The notes below the pieces were generated by a model. That model worked only from the letters and a program-made list of their open reading frames with translations, did not search any database and was not told where the DNA came from. This document shows, in pieces, positions 28,873-36,567 of a DNA stretch of 64,000 bases. Positions within the stretch are counted from its first letter, which is position 1; every line of letters begins with the position of its first letter. The position numbers and the translations under genes were made by a program. The stretch is from Nocardioides cremeus (GTDB taxonomy: Bacteria > Actinomycetota > Actinomycetes > Propionibacteriales > Nocardioidaceae): assembly GCF_030518195.1 (NCBI RefSeq), contig NZ_JAULSC010000005.1, forward strand, positions 1 to 64,000, read 5' to 3'.

Positions 28873-28878
28873 TAGCGT
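28873..28878 (+). promoter_or_regulatory. -10 element (TAGCGT) before the sigma-factor leader frame
   Basis: TAGCGT lies 8 bases before the ATG at 28887, so the message would carry only one or two untranslated bases. No -35 element typical of ECF promoters was seen. Confidence 0.45.
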
Positions 28879-28886
28879 GACCACCC

Positions 28887-28922
28887 ATGCGAGCGCTCCC
28901 CCACGACGCCCCGGCGCCGTGA
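28887..28922 (+). CDS. Eleven-codon leader frame coupled to the ECF sigma gene
   Basis: ATG at 28887 opens a short frame, MRALPHDAPAP, ending in TGA at 28920-28922. That TGA overlaps the GTG start of the sigma factor (GTGA). The sigma gene has no ribosome site of its own, so ribosomes finishing this leader could restart on it. The frame is too short to judge by composition, and its translation is inferred only from the placement of the -10 element. Confidence 0.45.
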   Translation: MRALPHDAPAP

Positions 28923-29449
28923 GCGACGAGCCCGCGCGCTGGAGCGCCGACGAGGCGCTCGAGCAGCTGTACGCCGCGCACTGGCGCGAGCTGGTGCGGC
29001 TCTCGGTCCTCCTGCTGCGCGACGTCGGCGCCGCCGAGGAGGTCGTGCAGGACGCCTTCGTGGCCGTCCACGGGCGCTGGGACCGCATCCGCGACCCGGC
29101 CAAGGCACTGGCCTACCTGCGCCAGAGCGTGGTCAACCGCTCCCGCTCGGCCCTGCGCCACCGCGCCGTCGTCCAGCGCCACCTCGCCAGCCAGCCGCCG
29201 CCGACCACCGCGGCCCCCGCCGACGAGCGCAGCCTGGTCGCCGACCGCCGCGCGGCCGTCCTCGACGCGATGCGGGCGCTGCCCGAGCGGCAGCGCGAGG
29301 TGCTGGCCCTGCGGCACTACCTGGACCTGTCCGAGGCCGAGATCGCCGACGCGCTGGGCATCAGCCGCGGCGCCGTGAAGAGCCACGCCTCCCGCGGCTC
29401 CGCCCGCCTGCGCGAGCTGCTCGCGTCGTACCTCGAGGAGCCCTCATGA
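28919..29449 (+). CDS. ECF-type RNA polymerase sigma factor (SigE-like family)
   Basis: The 176-residue protein has sigma region 2 (YAAHWRELVRLSVLLLRD, then EEVVQDAFVAVHGRW, about 20-60) and region 4 (LPERQREVLALRHYLDLSEAEIADALGISRGAVKSH, read in parts, about 120-165). These recognise the -10 and -35 elements of target promoters. The downstream gene starts inside its stop codon and encodes a membrane-anchored protein that could act as its regulator. Start is GTG at 28919, which has no ribosome site; see the preceding leader frame. Confidence 0.88.
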   Translation: MSDEPARWSADEALEQLYAAHWRELVRLSVLLLRDVGAAEEVVQDAFVAVHGRWDRIRDPAKALAYLRQSVVNRSRSALRHRAVVQRHLASQPPPTTAAPADERSLVADRRAAVLDAMRALPERQREVLALRHYLDLSEAEIADALGISRGAVKSHASRGSARLRELLASYLEEPS

Positions 29450-30510
29450 GCACCCACGACCGCGACACCGACCGCGACACCGACCTGGCGCGCCTGCTGG
29501 GCGAGGCGGTCGACGACGTCGAGCCCGCCGACCGGCTCGACGAGATCCGGTCCCGCACGAGCAGCCCGGCCGCGCAGCGCCGCTGGTGGTACGCCGGCGG
29601 CGCGGCGCTGGCCGCGGCCGCGGCCGTGACCGCCGTCGCGGTGCTCGGCCCCGGCACCACCCCGACGTCGGCGCCCGACCCGGCCGAGCAGCCCTCCGCG
29701 ACCCCCACAGCGAGCACCTCGCCGACCACCGACCCGTCGCCGACGACGCCGACCACCCCGGCGCCGCCGGTGGCCGAGACCGTCACCGCCGCCGTCTACT
29801 ACGTGGGCGACACCCCGCGCGGCCCCCGGCTCTACCGGGAGTTCCGGGCCCTGCCCGGCGACGGCTCCGTGCCGCTGGCCCCCGCGGTCAGGGCCGCGGT
29901 GGAGGGCGACTCCGACGACCCCGACTACCGCTCCCCCTGGGCCGGCACCGGCGCCACCCTGGTCGGAGCCACCGGAGACGCCGAGCTCGTCACGGTCGAC
30001 CTCGCGGGCGACCTGCGACTGCGGCCGGGCGGCCTCGACCCGGCCGAGGCCGCGCTGGCCGTGGAGCAGGTGGTGCGCACCGCGCAGGCCGCCGTCGGCT
30101 CGGCGGCCCCGGTGCAGCTGCTGCTCGACGGCCAGCGCACCGACCAGCTCCTCGGCGTACCCGTCGCGGAGCCGCTGGCCCAGGGCGAGGACCTCGACGT
30201 GCTGGCCCTGGTCAGCATCAGCGACCCGGCCGAGGGCGAGCAGGTCGAGGGCACCTTCACCGCACGGGGTCGCGCCTCGTCGTTCGAGGCGACCGTGCCG
30301 TGGGAGGTCCGCGACGCCACCGGCGCGGTGGTGCTCGACGGCTTCAGCACCGCCGAGGGCTGGATGGGGCGTCTCTACCCGTGGGAGGCCGAGGTCGACG
30401 TCTCGGGCCTCGAGCCGGGCCGTTACACGTTCGTGGCCATGACCAGTGACCCCTCCGACGGCGAGTCGGGCGGGCCGATGACCGACACACGGACCATCGT
30501 GGTCCCGTGA
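29446..30510 (+). CDS. Membrane-anchored GerMN/Gmad2-domain protein, possible anti-sigma partner
   Basis: The 354-residue protein has a cytoplasmic N-terminus of about 45 residues (LARLLGEAVDDVEPADRLDEIR), one membrane helix (about 47-67), a Thr/Pro/Ser-rich linker, a GerMN-like domain (about 112-215; VYYVGDTPRGPRLYREF) and a Gmad2 immunoglobulin-like domain (about 250-352; SSFEATVPWEVRD, LDGFSTAEGWMGRLYPW). The N-terminal helix region preceding a membrane span, translated from an ATG overlapping the sigma stop, fits an anti-sigma role. No zinc motif is present, so that assignment is tentative. Confidence 0.68.
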   Translation: MSTHDRDTDRDTDLARLLGEAVDDVEPADRLDEIRSRTSSPAAQRRWWYAGGAALAAAAAVTAVAVLGPGTTPTSAPDPAEQPSATPTASTSPTTDPSPTTPTTPAPPVAETVTAAVYYVGDTPRGPRLYREFRALPGDGSVPLAPAVRAAVEGDSDDPDYRSPWAGTGATLVGATGDAELVTVDLAGDLRLRPGGLDPAEAALAVEQVVRTAQAAVGSAAPVQLLLDGQRTDQLLGVPVAEPLAQGEDLDVLALVSISDPAEGEQVEGTFTARGRASSFEATVPWEVRDATGAVVLDGFSTAEGWMGRLYPWEAEVDVSGLEPGRYTFVAMTSDPSDGESGGPMTDTRTIVVP

Positions 30511-30527
30511 GCACGAGGGAGAGCACC

Positions 30528-31529
30528 ATGACCAGCCAGCAGACCAGCCAGCAGACCAGCCAGCAGACCAGCCGCAGCCGCCGCGGCCCGCTGCACCGCA
30601 CCCTGGCCGGGGCGGCCGTCACCGCCCTGGCGCTGGGCGTGCTCGCGGGGTGCGGCGACGACGGCAGCGACCGCGCCGACGACCCGGCCCCCGCCGGCAG
30701 CACCAGCAGCCCCGGCAGCACCGGGCCCAGCGAGCCCACCACCAGCGACGAGCCCGCCGAGAGCCCGAGCGTGACCACCGAGCCCGACCCGGGCGAGACC
30801 AGCACCGTGCCGGTCTACTACGTCGGCGACAGCCCGATGGGCCCGCGCCTCTACCGCGAGTTCCGCAGGGTCAGCGGCGACCCGGCGCTCGGCGCCGCCG
30901 ACATGGTCGCGGCCGGGGTGCCCGCCGACCCCGACTACCGGGCCGCGTTCCCGGTCGACGGCAGCTTCTCCTCGGTCCGCCTCGACGAGCAGGCCGGGCT
31001 GATCATCGCCCAGGTGCCCGACGACCGCTGGGCCGACCGCCCCGCCGACATGTCGCGCAAGCAGGCCGAGCTGGCGGTGCAGGCGCTGGTCTACACCGTG
31101 CAGGGCGCCCTGCAGAGCCGGGCGCCGGTGCAGGTCGTCGGCGAGCCCGGCGGGCCGGCGGTGCCGATGTTCGGCATCGACACCGACGGCGGCGTGGCCA
31201 ACGTCGACCAGCTCGACGTGCTCGCGCTGGTCAGCGTCACCAGCCCCGAGTCCGGCGCCGAGGTCTCGGGCACCTTCACCGCCAGCGGGGTGGCGTCCTC
31301 CTTCGAGGCCACCGTGCCGTGGGAGGTCCGCGACTCCTCAGGCACCGTCGTGCTCGACGGCTTCAGCACCGCCGAGGGCTGGATGGACCGCCTCTACCCG
31401 TGGCAGAGCGAGGTCGACGTCTCCGGCCTCGCCCCCGGCGAGTACACCTTCGCCGCCATGACCGACGACCCGTCCGGCGGCGAGGGCCCCGGGCCGTTCG
31501 AGGACACCAAGGTCATCAGCGTCGGCTGA
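30528..31529 (+). CDS. GerMN/Gmad2-domain lipoprotein, paralogue of the preceding gene
   Basis: This 333-residue protein shares the extracytoplasmic GerMN and Gmad2 domains of its neighbour (VYYVGDSPMGPRLYREF; SSFEATVPWEVRD; LDGFSTAEGWMDRLYPW), but it has a lipoprotein signal (LGVLAGC) instead of the cytoplasmic segment and membrane helix. It is thus a tandem duplicate with a changed anchor. ATG at 30528 is preferred because AGGGAGAG lies 4 bases upstream; GTG at 30507 overlaps the previous stop and would add 7 residues. The N-terminus contains three TSQQ repeats. The function is unknown, and spore-germination GerM homology does not imply sporulation here. Confidence 0.72.
   Translation: MTSQQTSQQTSQQTSRSRRGPLHRTLAGAAVTALALGVLAGCGDDGSDRADDPAPAGSTSSPGSTGPSEPTTSDEPAESPSVTTEPDPGETSTVPVYYVGDSPMGPRLYREFRRVSGDPALGAADMVAAGVPADPDYRAAFPVDGSFSSVRLDEQAGLIIAQVPDDRWADRPADMSRKQAELAVQALVYTVQGALQSRAPVQVVGEPGGPAVPMFGIDTDGGVANVDQLDVLALVSVTSPESGAEVSGTFTASGVASSFEATVPWEVRDSSGTVVLDGFSTAEGWMDRLYPWQSEVDVSGLAPGEYTFAAMTDDPSGGEGPGPFEDTKVISVG
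30531..30566 (+). repeat. Three tandem 12-bp units coding TSQQ
   Basis: ACCAGCCAGCAG is repeated exactly three times at the start of the lipoprotein gene, coding (TSQQ)3. A 12-bp unit keeps the frame, so copy-number change would only lengthen or shorten the residues before the signal peptide. Confidence 0.9.
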
Positions 31530-31564
31530 GCCGGGGCCCGTACGCCGCCGCGGGGCCGCCGCGA

Positions 31565-31696
31565 CTACAGGTCGCGGTGGACCTCGCGGGACGTCGGGGT
31601 CTCGGCCGACCTGGTGAGGTTGAGGATCGCCAGGGCGAGCCCGCCCCAGATCACCAGCATCGCCACGACCATCATCACGATCGCCGTCGTGCTCAT
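31565..31696 (-). CDS. metS: MetS-type small subunit of an NSS transporter
   Basis: The 43-residue protein is one membrane helix (IVMMVVAMLVIWGGLALAIL) with a short polar tail. It begins inside the stop codon of the large NSS transporter gene. This matches MetS, the small subunit that the MetP methionine/alanine importer of Corynebacterium glutamicum requires. Being so short it would be missed by most gene callers. It converges on the lipoprotein gene 35 bases away. Confidence 0.82.
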   Translation of the reverse strand: MSTTAIVMMVVAMLVIWGGLALAILNLTRSAETPTSREVHRDL

Positions 31697-33261
31697 CGCT
31701 GCACCTCCTTGCTCGCGTCGGTGTCGTAGGTCGCGCCGTCCAGCGCCGTCGCCGAGCGCCAGCGCAGCCGCGCCAGCACGAAGCCGATGACGACCACGGC
31801 CCCCGCCGACCCCCAGCCGAAGACGGCCAGCATCCAGGTCGGGTACGGCGCCTCGGGGTCGCCGTACGGCGTCTGCACGTCGGTGACGAACGCGTCGACG
31901 AGCACGTAGCCCAGCGCGATCGGTGTCACCACCCCGATCAGCGCGCGCCACCACAGCCCGACGTGCACCGAGCTGTGGTCGTTGAGGTGGGCGGCCAGCT
32001 GGGGCAGCGCCCGCAGGCCCCACACGACGACGACCATCGAGACCACCGCGACCAGCAGGATGCCGAACTGGTTGATGAAGTGGTCGACGATGTCGAGCAC
32101 GTGCAGGCCGCTGGTGGTGCCCAGGAAGAGCACGCTCACGGTGGCCATCGGCAGCGCCACCACCAGGGTGGCTGCGACCCGGCCGATCTCGAACTTGTCG
32201 CGCACCGCGGAGATGACCACCTCGGTGATGGAGATCAGCGAGGTGATGCCGGCCAGCACCAGCGAGACGAAGAAGAGCACACCGATCAGCGCGCCGGCCG
32301 GGGCCTCGTTGATGATCGCCGGGAAGGCGATGAACGCGAGACCGACGCCTCCTCCGCCGGCGACCTCGCCGACCGGTTGCCCGGTGTCCTGGGCCATGAA
32401 CCCGAGGGCGGCGAAGACGCCGATGCCGGCCAGCAGCTCGAAGCCGGAGTTGGAGAAGCCGACGACCAGCCCGGAGCCGGGCATGTCGGTGTGGCGGTGC
32501 ACGTAGGAGGCGTAGGTGATCATGATGCCGAAGCCGATCGACAGCGAGAAGAAGATCTGCCCGAACGCCGCGGCCCACACCGTGGGCTCTGCCAGCGCGC
32601 TCCAGCTGGGGGTGAACAGCGCGTCGAGGCCGCTGCCGGCCCCGGGCAGGAAGAGCGAGACGACCACCAGCGCGCCGAAGCTCAGCACCAGCACCGGGAT
32701 GAAGACCATCGCGGTGGCACCGACGCCCTTCTGCACGCCCAGGGCCAGCATCGCGATGACCAGCGCCCACATCACCACGAGCGGCACCATCACGCCGGCG
32801 ACCGGCTCGGCGGTCACACCGGGATCGCTGACCTGCAGGAACTCACCGATGAAGAAGCCGGCCGGATCGGCACCCCACGCCTTGGTGAAGGAGAAGAACG
32901 CGTAGCGCACCGCCCACGCGAGCACCGCGGCGTAGTAGATGGCGATGACCGCGCAGATGCCGACCTGCCACCACCCCAGTCCCTCGGCGCCGCGGCGCAT
33001 CCGCGCGAACGACAGCGGCGGCGAGCCGCGGAACTTGTGGCCGATGCCGTAGTCGAGCAGCAGGAACGGGATGCCGGCGGTCAGCAGCGCGACCAGGTAG
33101 GGGATGACGAAGGCCCCGCCGCCGTTCTCGTAGGCGACGTAGGGGAAGCGCCAGATGTTGCCCAGTCCGACGGCCGAGCCGATGGCGGCCAGGATGAAGA
33201 CCCGGCGCGACGAGAACGCGCCGCGGCGCTTCTCCTCCTCGACGGCGGTGGACGCGCTCAT
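31693..33261 (-). CDS. metP: Sodium:neurotransmitter-symporter family amino acid transporter
   Basis: The 522-residue protein has about eleven or twelve membrane helices and the NSS family signature GSAVGLGNIWRFPYVAYENGGGAF (read in parts, about 32-55), which forms the Na+ and substrate site in helix 1. The broken helix 6 appears as FGQIFFSLSIGFGIMITYASY. With the overlapping metS gene it is best assigned as a MetPS-type Na+-coupled importer of methionine and alanine; other amino acids are possible. ATG at 33261 has GGGAGG 4 bases upstream. Confidence 0.85.
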   Translation of the reverse strand: MSASTAVEEEKRRGAFSSRRVFILAAIGSAVGLGNIWRFPYVAYENGGGAFVIPYLVALLTAGIPFLLLDYGIGHKFRGSPPLSFARMRRGAEGLGWWQVGICAVIAIYYAAVLAWAVRYAFFSFTKAWGADPAGFFIGEFLQVSDPGVTAEPVAGVMVPLVVMWALVIAMLALGVQKGVGATAMVFIPVLVLSFGALVVVSLFLPGAGSGLDALFTPSWSALAEPTVWAAAFGQIFFSLSIGFGIMITYASYVHRHTDMPGSGLVVGFSNSGFELLAGIGVFAALGFMAQDTGQPVGEVAGGGGVGLAFIAFPAIINEAPAGALIGVLFFVSLVLAGITSLISITEVVISAVRDKFEIGRVAATLVVALPMATVSVLFLGTTSGLHVLDIVDHFINQFGILLVAVVSMVVVVWGLRALPQLAAHLNDHSSVHVGLWWRALIGVVTPIALGYVLVDAFVTDVQTPYGDPEAPYPTWMLAVFGWGSAGAVVVIGFVLARLRWRSATALDGATYDTDASKEVQR

Positions 33262-33361
33262 CAGACCTCCCAGGACGTGGTGACAGGTGCCTCGCCCGTC
33301 ACGACGTGACCGACGACACCCACACCCTAGGACCGCCCGCCCCCGGCCGAGAACCGGGTCG

Positions 33362-34102
33362 TCAGGACCAGCGCGAGGTGCGCGCCAGCAGCGCGGCGCA
33401 GGCCACCACCCCGGCGGTCGAGGTGCGCAGCACCTCCTCGCCCAGGCGTACGACGCGCGCACCGGCCTGGGTGAACGCGGCCAGCTCGTCGGGCGAGACG
33501 CCGCCCTCGGGGCCCACCACGACCACGACGTGGCCGCTGGGCGGCACGTCGACGCCCGACAGCGGCTCGGTCGCGTCCTCGTGCAGCACCACCGCCAGGT
33601 CGGCGCCGCGCAGCAGCTCGGCCACCTCAGCGGTGCCGGCCAGCGCGTCGACCTCGGGGTGCCACGACCGACGGGCCTGCTTGGCCGCCTCGCGCGCCGT
33701 GGAGCGCCAGCGGGCCAGCGACTTGGCGGCCCGCTCGCCCTTCCAGACCGCCACCGAGCGCGAAGCCGCCCACGGCACGACCCGGGCCACCCCGACCTCG
33801 GTCAGCACCTCGACGGCCAGCTCGCCCCGGTCGCCCTTGGGCAGCGCCTGCACCACCGTCAGCGCCGGGGCCGGCTCAGGCACCCGGTCGGCGCTGACGA
33901 CCTCGACGTCGAAGACCCGCTTGCCGGTCGAGGTCACCTCGCCCACCACCGAGCGGCCGCGGCCGTCGGTGAGCACGACCTGCTCGCCCACGCGCAGGCG
34001 GCGTACGGCGACGGCGTGGTGGGCCTCGTCGCCCTCGACGGTGACCGCGGAGCCGGCCGTGGCCGACTCCAGGCTCGGCACGAGGTGGACGGGGAGCGTC
34101 AT
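33362..34102 (-). CDS. rsmE: 16S rRNA m3U1498 methyltransferase
   Basis: RsmE methylates N3 of U1498 in the decoding centre. The 246-residue protein has the PUA-like N-terminal domain (EGDEAHHAVAVRRLRVGE) and the SPOUT knot with VVVVGPEGGVSPDEL and the C-terminal LGEEVLRTSTAGVVA. It lies 7 bases after dnaJ, the same order as in M. tuberculosis (Rv2372c-Rv2374c). It probably shares the hrcA-dnaJ heat-shock transcript. Confidence 0.95.
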   Translation of the reverse strand: MTLPVHLVPSLESATAGSAVTVEGDEAHHAVAVRRLRVGEQVVLTDGRGRSVVGEVTSTGKRVFDVEVVSADRVPEPAPALTVVQALPKGDRGELAVEVLTEVGVARVVPWAASRSVAVWKGERAAKSLARWRSTAREAAKQARRSWHPEVDALAGTAEVAELLRGADLAVVLHEDATEPLSGVDVPPSGHVVVVVGPEGGVSPDELAAFTQAGARVVRLGEEVLRTSTAGVVACAALLARTSRWS

Positions 34103-34109
34103 CGACGGC

Positions 34110-35294
34110 TCAGTGCGCGTTGAAGGCGTCGCGCAGGCGGCCGAAGACCGACTTCGCGCCGCCCGGGCGGACCTGCCCGTCGGGGGCCTCCTCGCCGCGC
34201 AGGGCGGCGAGCTCGCGTAGCAGCTCCTCCTGGCGGGCGTCGAGGCGCCCGGGCGTCTCGACGGCCACGGTCACGACGAGGTCGCCGCGACCGCCCCGCA
34301 GGCCGGGGACACCGCGCCCGCGCAGCACCTGCTCCATGCCCGACTGGGTCCCCGGGCGCACCTCGAGCTCGAAGGACGTCTCGAGCTCGGGGTCGCTGTC
34401 CTCGGAGGCCACGTCGGCCTCGAGGGTCGGGATCGTCAGCGTGGTGCCCAGGGCGGCGGCGGTCATCGGCACGGTGACCGTGCAGTGCAGGTCGTTGCCC
34501 TGGCGGGTGAAGACGTCGTGGGGTGCGACGTGGATCTCGACGTAGAGGTCGCCGGCAGGCCCGCCGCCCGGACCGACCTCGCCCTCCTCGGCCAGCTGCA
34601 CGCGGGTGCCGGTGTCGACGCCCGCGGGGATCTTGACCGTCAGCGCGCGGCGCGAGCGCACCCGCCCGTCGCCGGAGCACTCGCGGCAGGGCTCGGGGAT
34701 GACCGTGCCGAAGCCGCGGCAGGCCGCGCAGGGGCGCAGCGTGCGGATCTCGCCGAGGAAGGAGCGCTGCACGTGGGCGACCTCGCCCTGCCCGCGACAG
34801 GTCTCGCAGGGCACCGGGTGGCTGCCCGGGGCGGCGCCGTCGCCGCCGCAGGTGGTGCAGCTGACCGCGGTGTCGACCTTGATCTCGCGGGCGACGCCGA
34901 AGGCGGCCTCGGCGAGGTCGATCTCGAGGCGGATCAGCGCATCCTGGCCGCGGCGTACGCGCGGACGCGGACCACGGCCCTGGCCACCGCCCTGACCGCT
35001 GCCTCCGAAGAAGGCATCCATGATGTCGGTGAAGGAAAACCCGGCACCCTGGCCGAAACCACCGGCCCCGGCACCGCCGAACGGGTCGCCGCCGCGGTCG
35101 TAGGCCGCCCGCTTCTGCGGGTCGGAGAGCACCTCGTAGGCCCGCGAGACCTCCCCGAACTTCTCCTTGGAGGCAGGGTCGGGGTTGACGTCGGGGTGGT
35201 ACTGGCGCGCGAGCTTGCGGTACGCCTTCTTGATGGCGTCGGCGTCGGCGTCCTGCGAGACGCCGAGGGTGTCGTAGAGGTCCTGGCTCACCAT
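34110..35294 (-). CDS. dnaJ: Chaperone DnaJ
   Basis: The 394-residue co-chaperone has a J domain with HPD (YHPDVNP), a Gly/Phe-rich linker (about 73-110), four zinc-finger repeats (CTTCGGDG, CETCRGQG, CAACRGFG, CRECSGDG) and the substrate-binding C-terminus. It stimulates DnaK. Its position after hrcA identifies it as the DnaJ2 type. ATG at 35294 has AGGA 2-4 bases upstream, a short spacing. The 78-base gap to hrcA is G/T-rich without a recognised element. Expression is expected to follow the CIRCE operator upstream of hrcA. Confidence 0.95.
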   Translation of the reverse strand: MVSQDLYDTLGVSQDADADAIKKAYRKLARQYHPDVNPDPASKEKFGEVSRAYEVLSDPQKRAAYDRGGDPFGGAGAGGFGQGAGFSFTDIMDAFFGGSGQGGGQGRGPRPRVRRGQDALIRLEIDLAEAAFGVAREIKVDTAVSCTTCGGDGAAPGSHPVPCETCRGQGEVAHVQRSFLGEIRTLRPCAACRGFGTVIPEPCRECSGDGRVRSRRALTVKIPAGVDTGTRVQLAEEGEVGPGGGPAGDLYVEIHVAPHDVFTRQGNDLHCTVTVPMTAAALGTTLTIPTLEADVASEDSDPELETSFELEVRPGTQSGMEQVLRGRGVPGLRGGRGDLVVTVAVETPGRLDARQEELLRELAALRGEEAPDGQVRPGGAKSVFGRLRDAFNAH

Positions 35295-35372
35295 GTTCCT
35301 AACAGGTCTTGACTGGGTGCTGGTGCGTGCTGGGTGGGTGCGGTGCTGGTGCTGCGGGGGCGGCGAGGACGC

Positions 35373-36407
35373 TCAGGCCTCGTCGAGGATGCGGGAGACG
35401 TAGCGGGCCACGGCTCGCACCGCAGCCATCGTGCCGGGGTAGTCCATGCGGGTCGGACCGACGATGCCCAGCGTGGCCAACGACTCGTCGGGCGGGCCGT
35501 AGCCGGTGGAGACGACGCTGGTCGAGGCGAGCTCCTCGTAGGGCCCCTCGGCGCCGATCCGCACGGTCACCAGCCCGCCGGTGCCGGCCTCGCCGAGCAG
35601 CTTGAGCAGCACGACGTGCTCCTCGAGGGCCTCGAGGAGGGGCCGCACCGCCGAGTCGAAGGAGTCGCCGTAGCGGGCGAGGTTGGCGGCGCCGCCGACC
35701 GCGATGCGGTGGTCGGAGCGGTCGTCGCTCAGGGCGTCGAGCAGCACCTCGACCACCGGGGCGCTGGCGGTGGCCGCGTCGGGGCGGGCCGGGTCGGCGG
35801 CAGCCGGCGGCAGCGCCCGCAGCGCCGTCATCGCCTCGGCGATGGTCTGGCCGGTCACTGCGCGCAGCACCTGCTGGCGCAGGTCGGCCAGGGCGTCGTC
35901 GGTGAGGTCGGTGGCCAGCTCGACGAGCCGCTGCTCGACCCGCCCGGTGCTGAGGATCAGCACCACGAGCAGCCGGCGCGGGGCGAGGGCGACGATCTCG
36001 ACGTGGCGCACCGTGGAGCGCGACAGCGTGGGGTACTGCACCACCGCGACCTGGCGGGTCAGCTGCGAGAGCAGGCGCACCGAGCGCTGCACGACGTCGT
36101 CGAGGTCGACGGCGCCGTCGAGGAAGCTCGAGATCGCGCGCTTCTCGGCCGAGCTGAGCGGCTTCACCGTGGTGAGCCGGTCCACGAACATCCGGTAGCC
36201 CTTGTCGGTGGGCACCCGCCCGGCGCTGGTGTGCGGCTGGGTGATGTAGCCCTCGTCCTCGAGCACGGCCATGTCGTTGCGCACCGTGGCCGGCGAGACG
36301 CCGAGCCCGTGCCGCTCCACGAGCGCCTTGGAGCCCACGGGCTCCTCGGTGTGCACGTAGTCCTCCACGATGGCGCGGAGCACGGCGAGCCTGCGGTCCT
36401 CCTGCAC
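35373..36407 (-). CDS. hrcA: Heat-inducible transcription repressor HrcA
   Basis: HrcA binds CIRCE operators and represses heat-shock genes until GroEL is titrated. The 344-residue protein has the N-terminal winged helix ([25 protein letters not shown], read in parts) followed by [20 protein letters not shown], both family signatures, and the GAF-like dimer domain. GTG at 36407 has GGAGG 7 bases upstream. A perfect CIRCE lies in its promoter, so it represses itself and dnaJ. Confidence 0.95.
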   Translation of the reverse strand: MQEDRRLAVLRAIVEDYVHTEEPVGSKALVERHGLGVSPATVRNDMAVLEDEGYITQPHTSAGRVPTDKGYRMFVDRLTTVKPLSSAEKRAISSFLDGAVDLDDVVQRSVRLLSQLTRQVAVVQYPTLSRSTVRHVEIVALAPRRLLVVLILSTGRVEQRLVELATDLTDDALADLRQQVLRAVTGQTIAEAMTALRALPPAAADPARPDAATASAPVVEVLLDALSDDRSDHRIAVGGAANLARYGDSFDSAVRPLLEALEEHVVLLKLLGEAGTGGLVTVRIGAEGPYEELASTSVVSTGYGPPDESLATLGIVGPTRMDYPGTMAAVRAVARYVSRILDEA

Positions 36408-36473
36408 GTCGCCTCCTCCACCTCGTCAGCCTGGCCAGCCCGGGTCAGGCTGGCGTCTTCGCGCACGACGAGG

Positions 36474-36500
36474 TTGGCACTCGTCGCCACGGAGTGCCAA
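36474..36500 (-). promoter_or_regulatory. CIRCE operator of hrcA-dnaJ
   Basis: TTGGCACTC (36474-36482) and GAGTGCCAA (36492-36500) form a perfect inverted repeat with a 9-base spacer, differing from the consensus CIRCE (TTAGCACTC-N9-GAGTGCTAA) at one symmetric position. It lies 67 bases before the hrcA start, immediately downstream of the -10 element, so bound HrcA would block transcription. Confidence 0.93.
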
Positions 36501-36505
36501 TCCTA
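36500..36505 (-). promoter_or_regulatory. -10 element (TAGGAT) of hrcA
   Basis: TAGGAT on the minus strand touches the CIRCE element by one base. The transcript start would lie inside the operator. Confidence 0.5.
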
Positions 36506-36544
36506 CAAGGCCCGCGCGGACCGCTCACCTCTTGACCTCGGAGC

Positions 36545-36565
36545 AAGGTTAGGCTTGCCTTACCT
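36545..36565 (+). promoter_or_regulatory. DtxR/IdeR-like iron box before the DUF2470 gene
   Basis: AAGGTTAGGCTTGCCTTACCT is split around a TT centre into near-palindromic halves AGGTTAGGC and GCCTTACCT (8 of 9 symmetric). It matches about 14 of 19 positions of the DtxR/IdeR consensus. It ends 2 bases before the ATG at 36568 and lies downstream of TTGACC (36532-36537), a possible -35 element, so iron-loaded repressor would block transcription. Confidence 0.7.
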
Positions 36566-36567
36566 GC

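Noticed and set aside
31530..31564. Hairpin between the GerMN lipoprotein gene and metS
   Set aside because: The GC-rich stretch has only short, imperfect complementarity.
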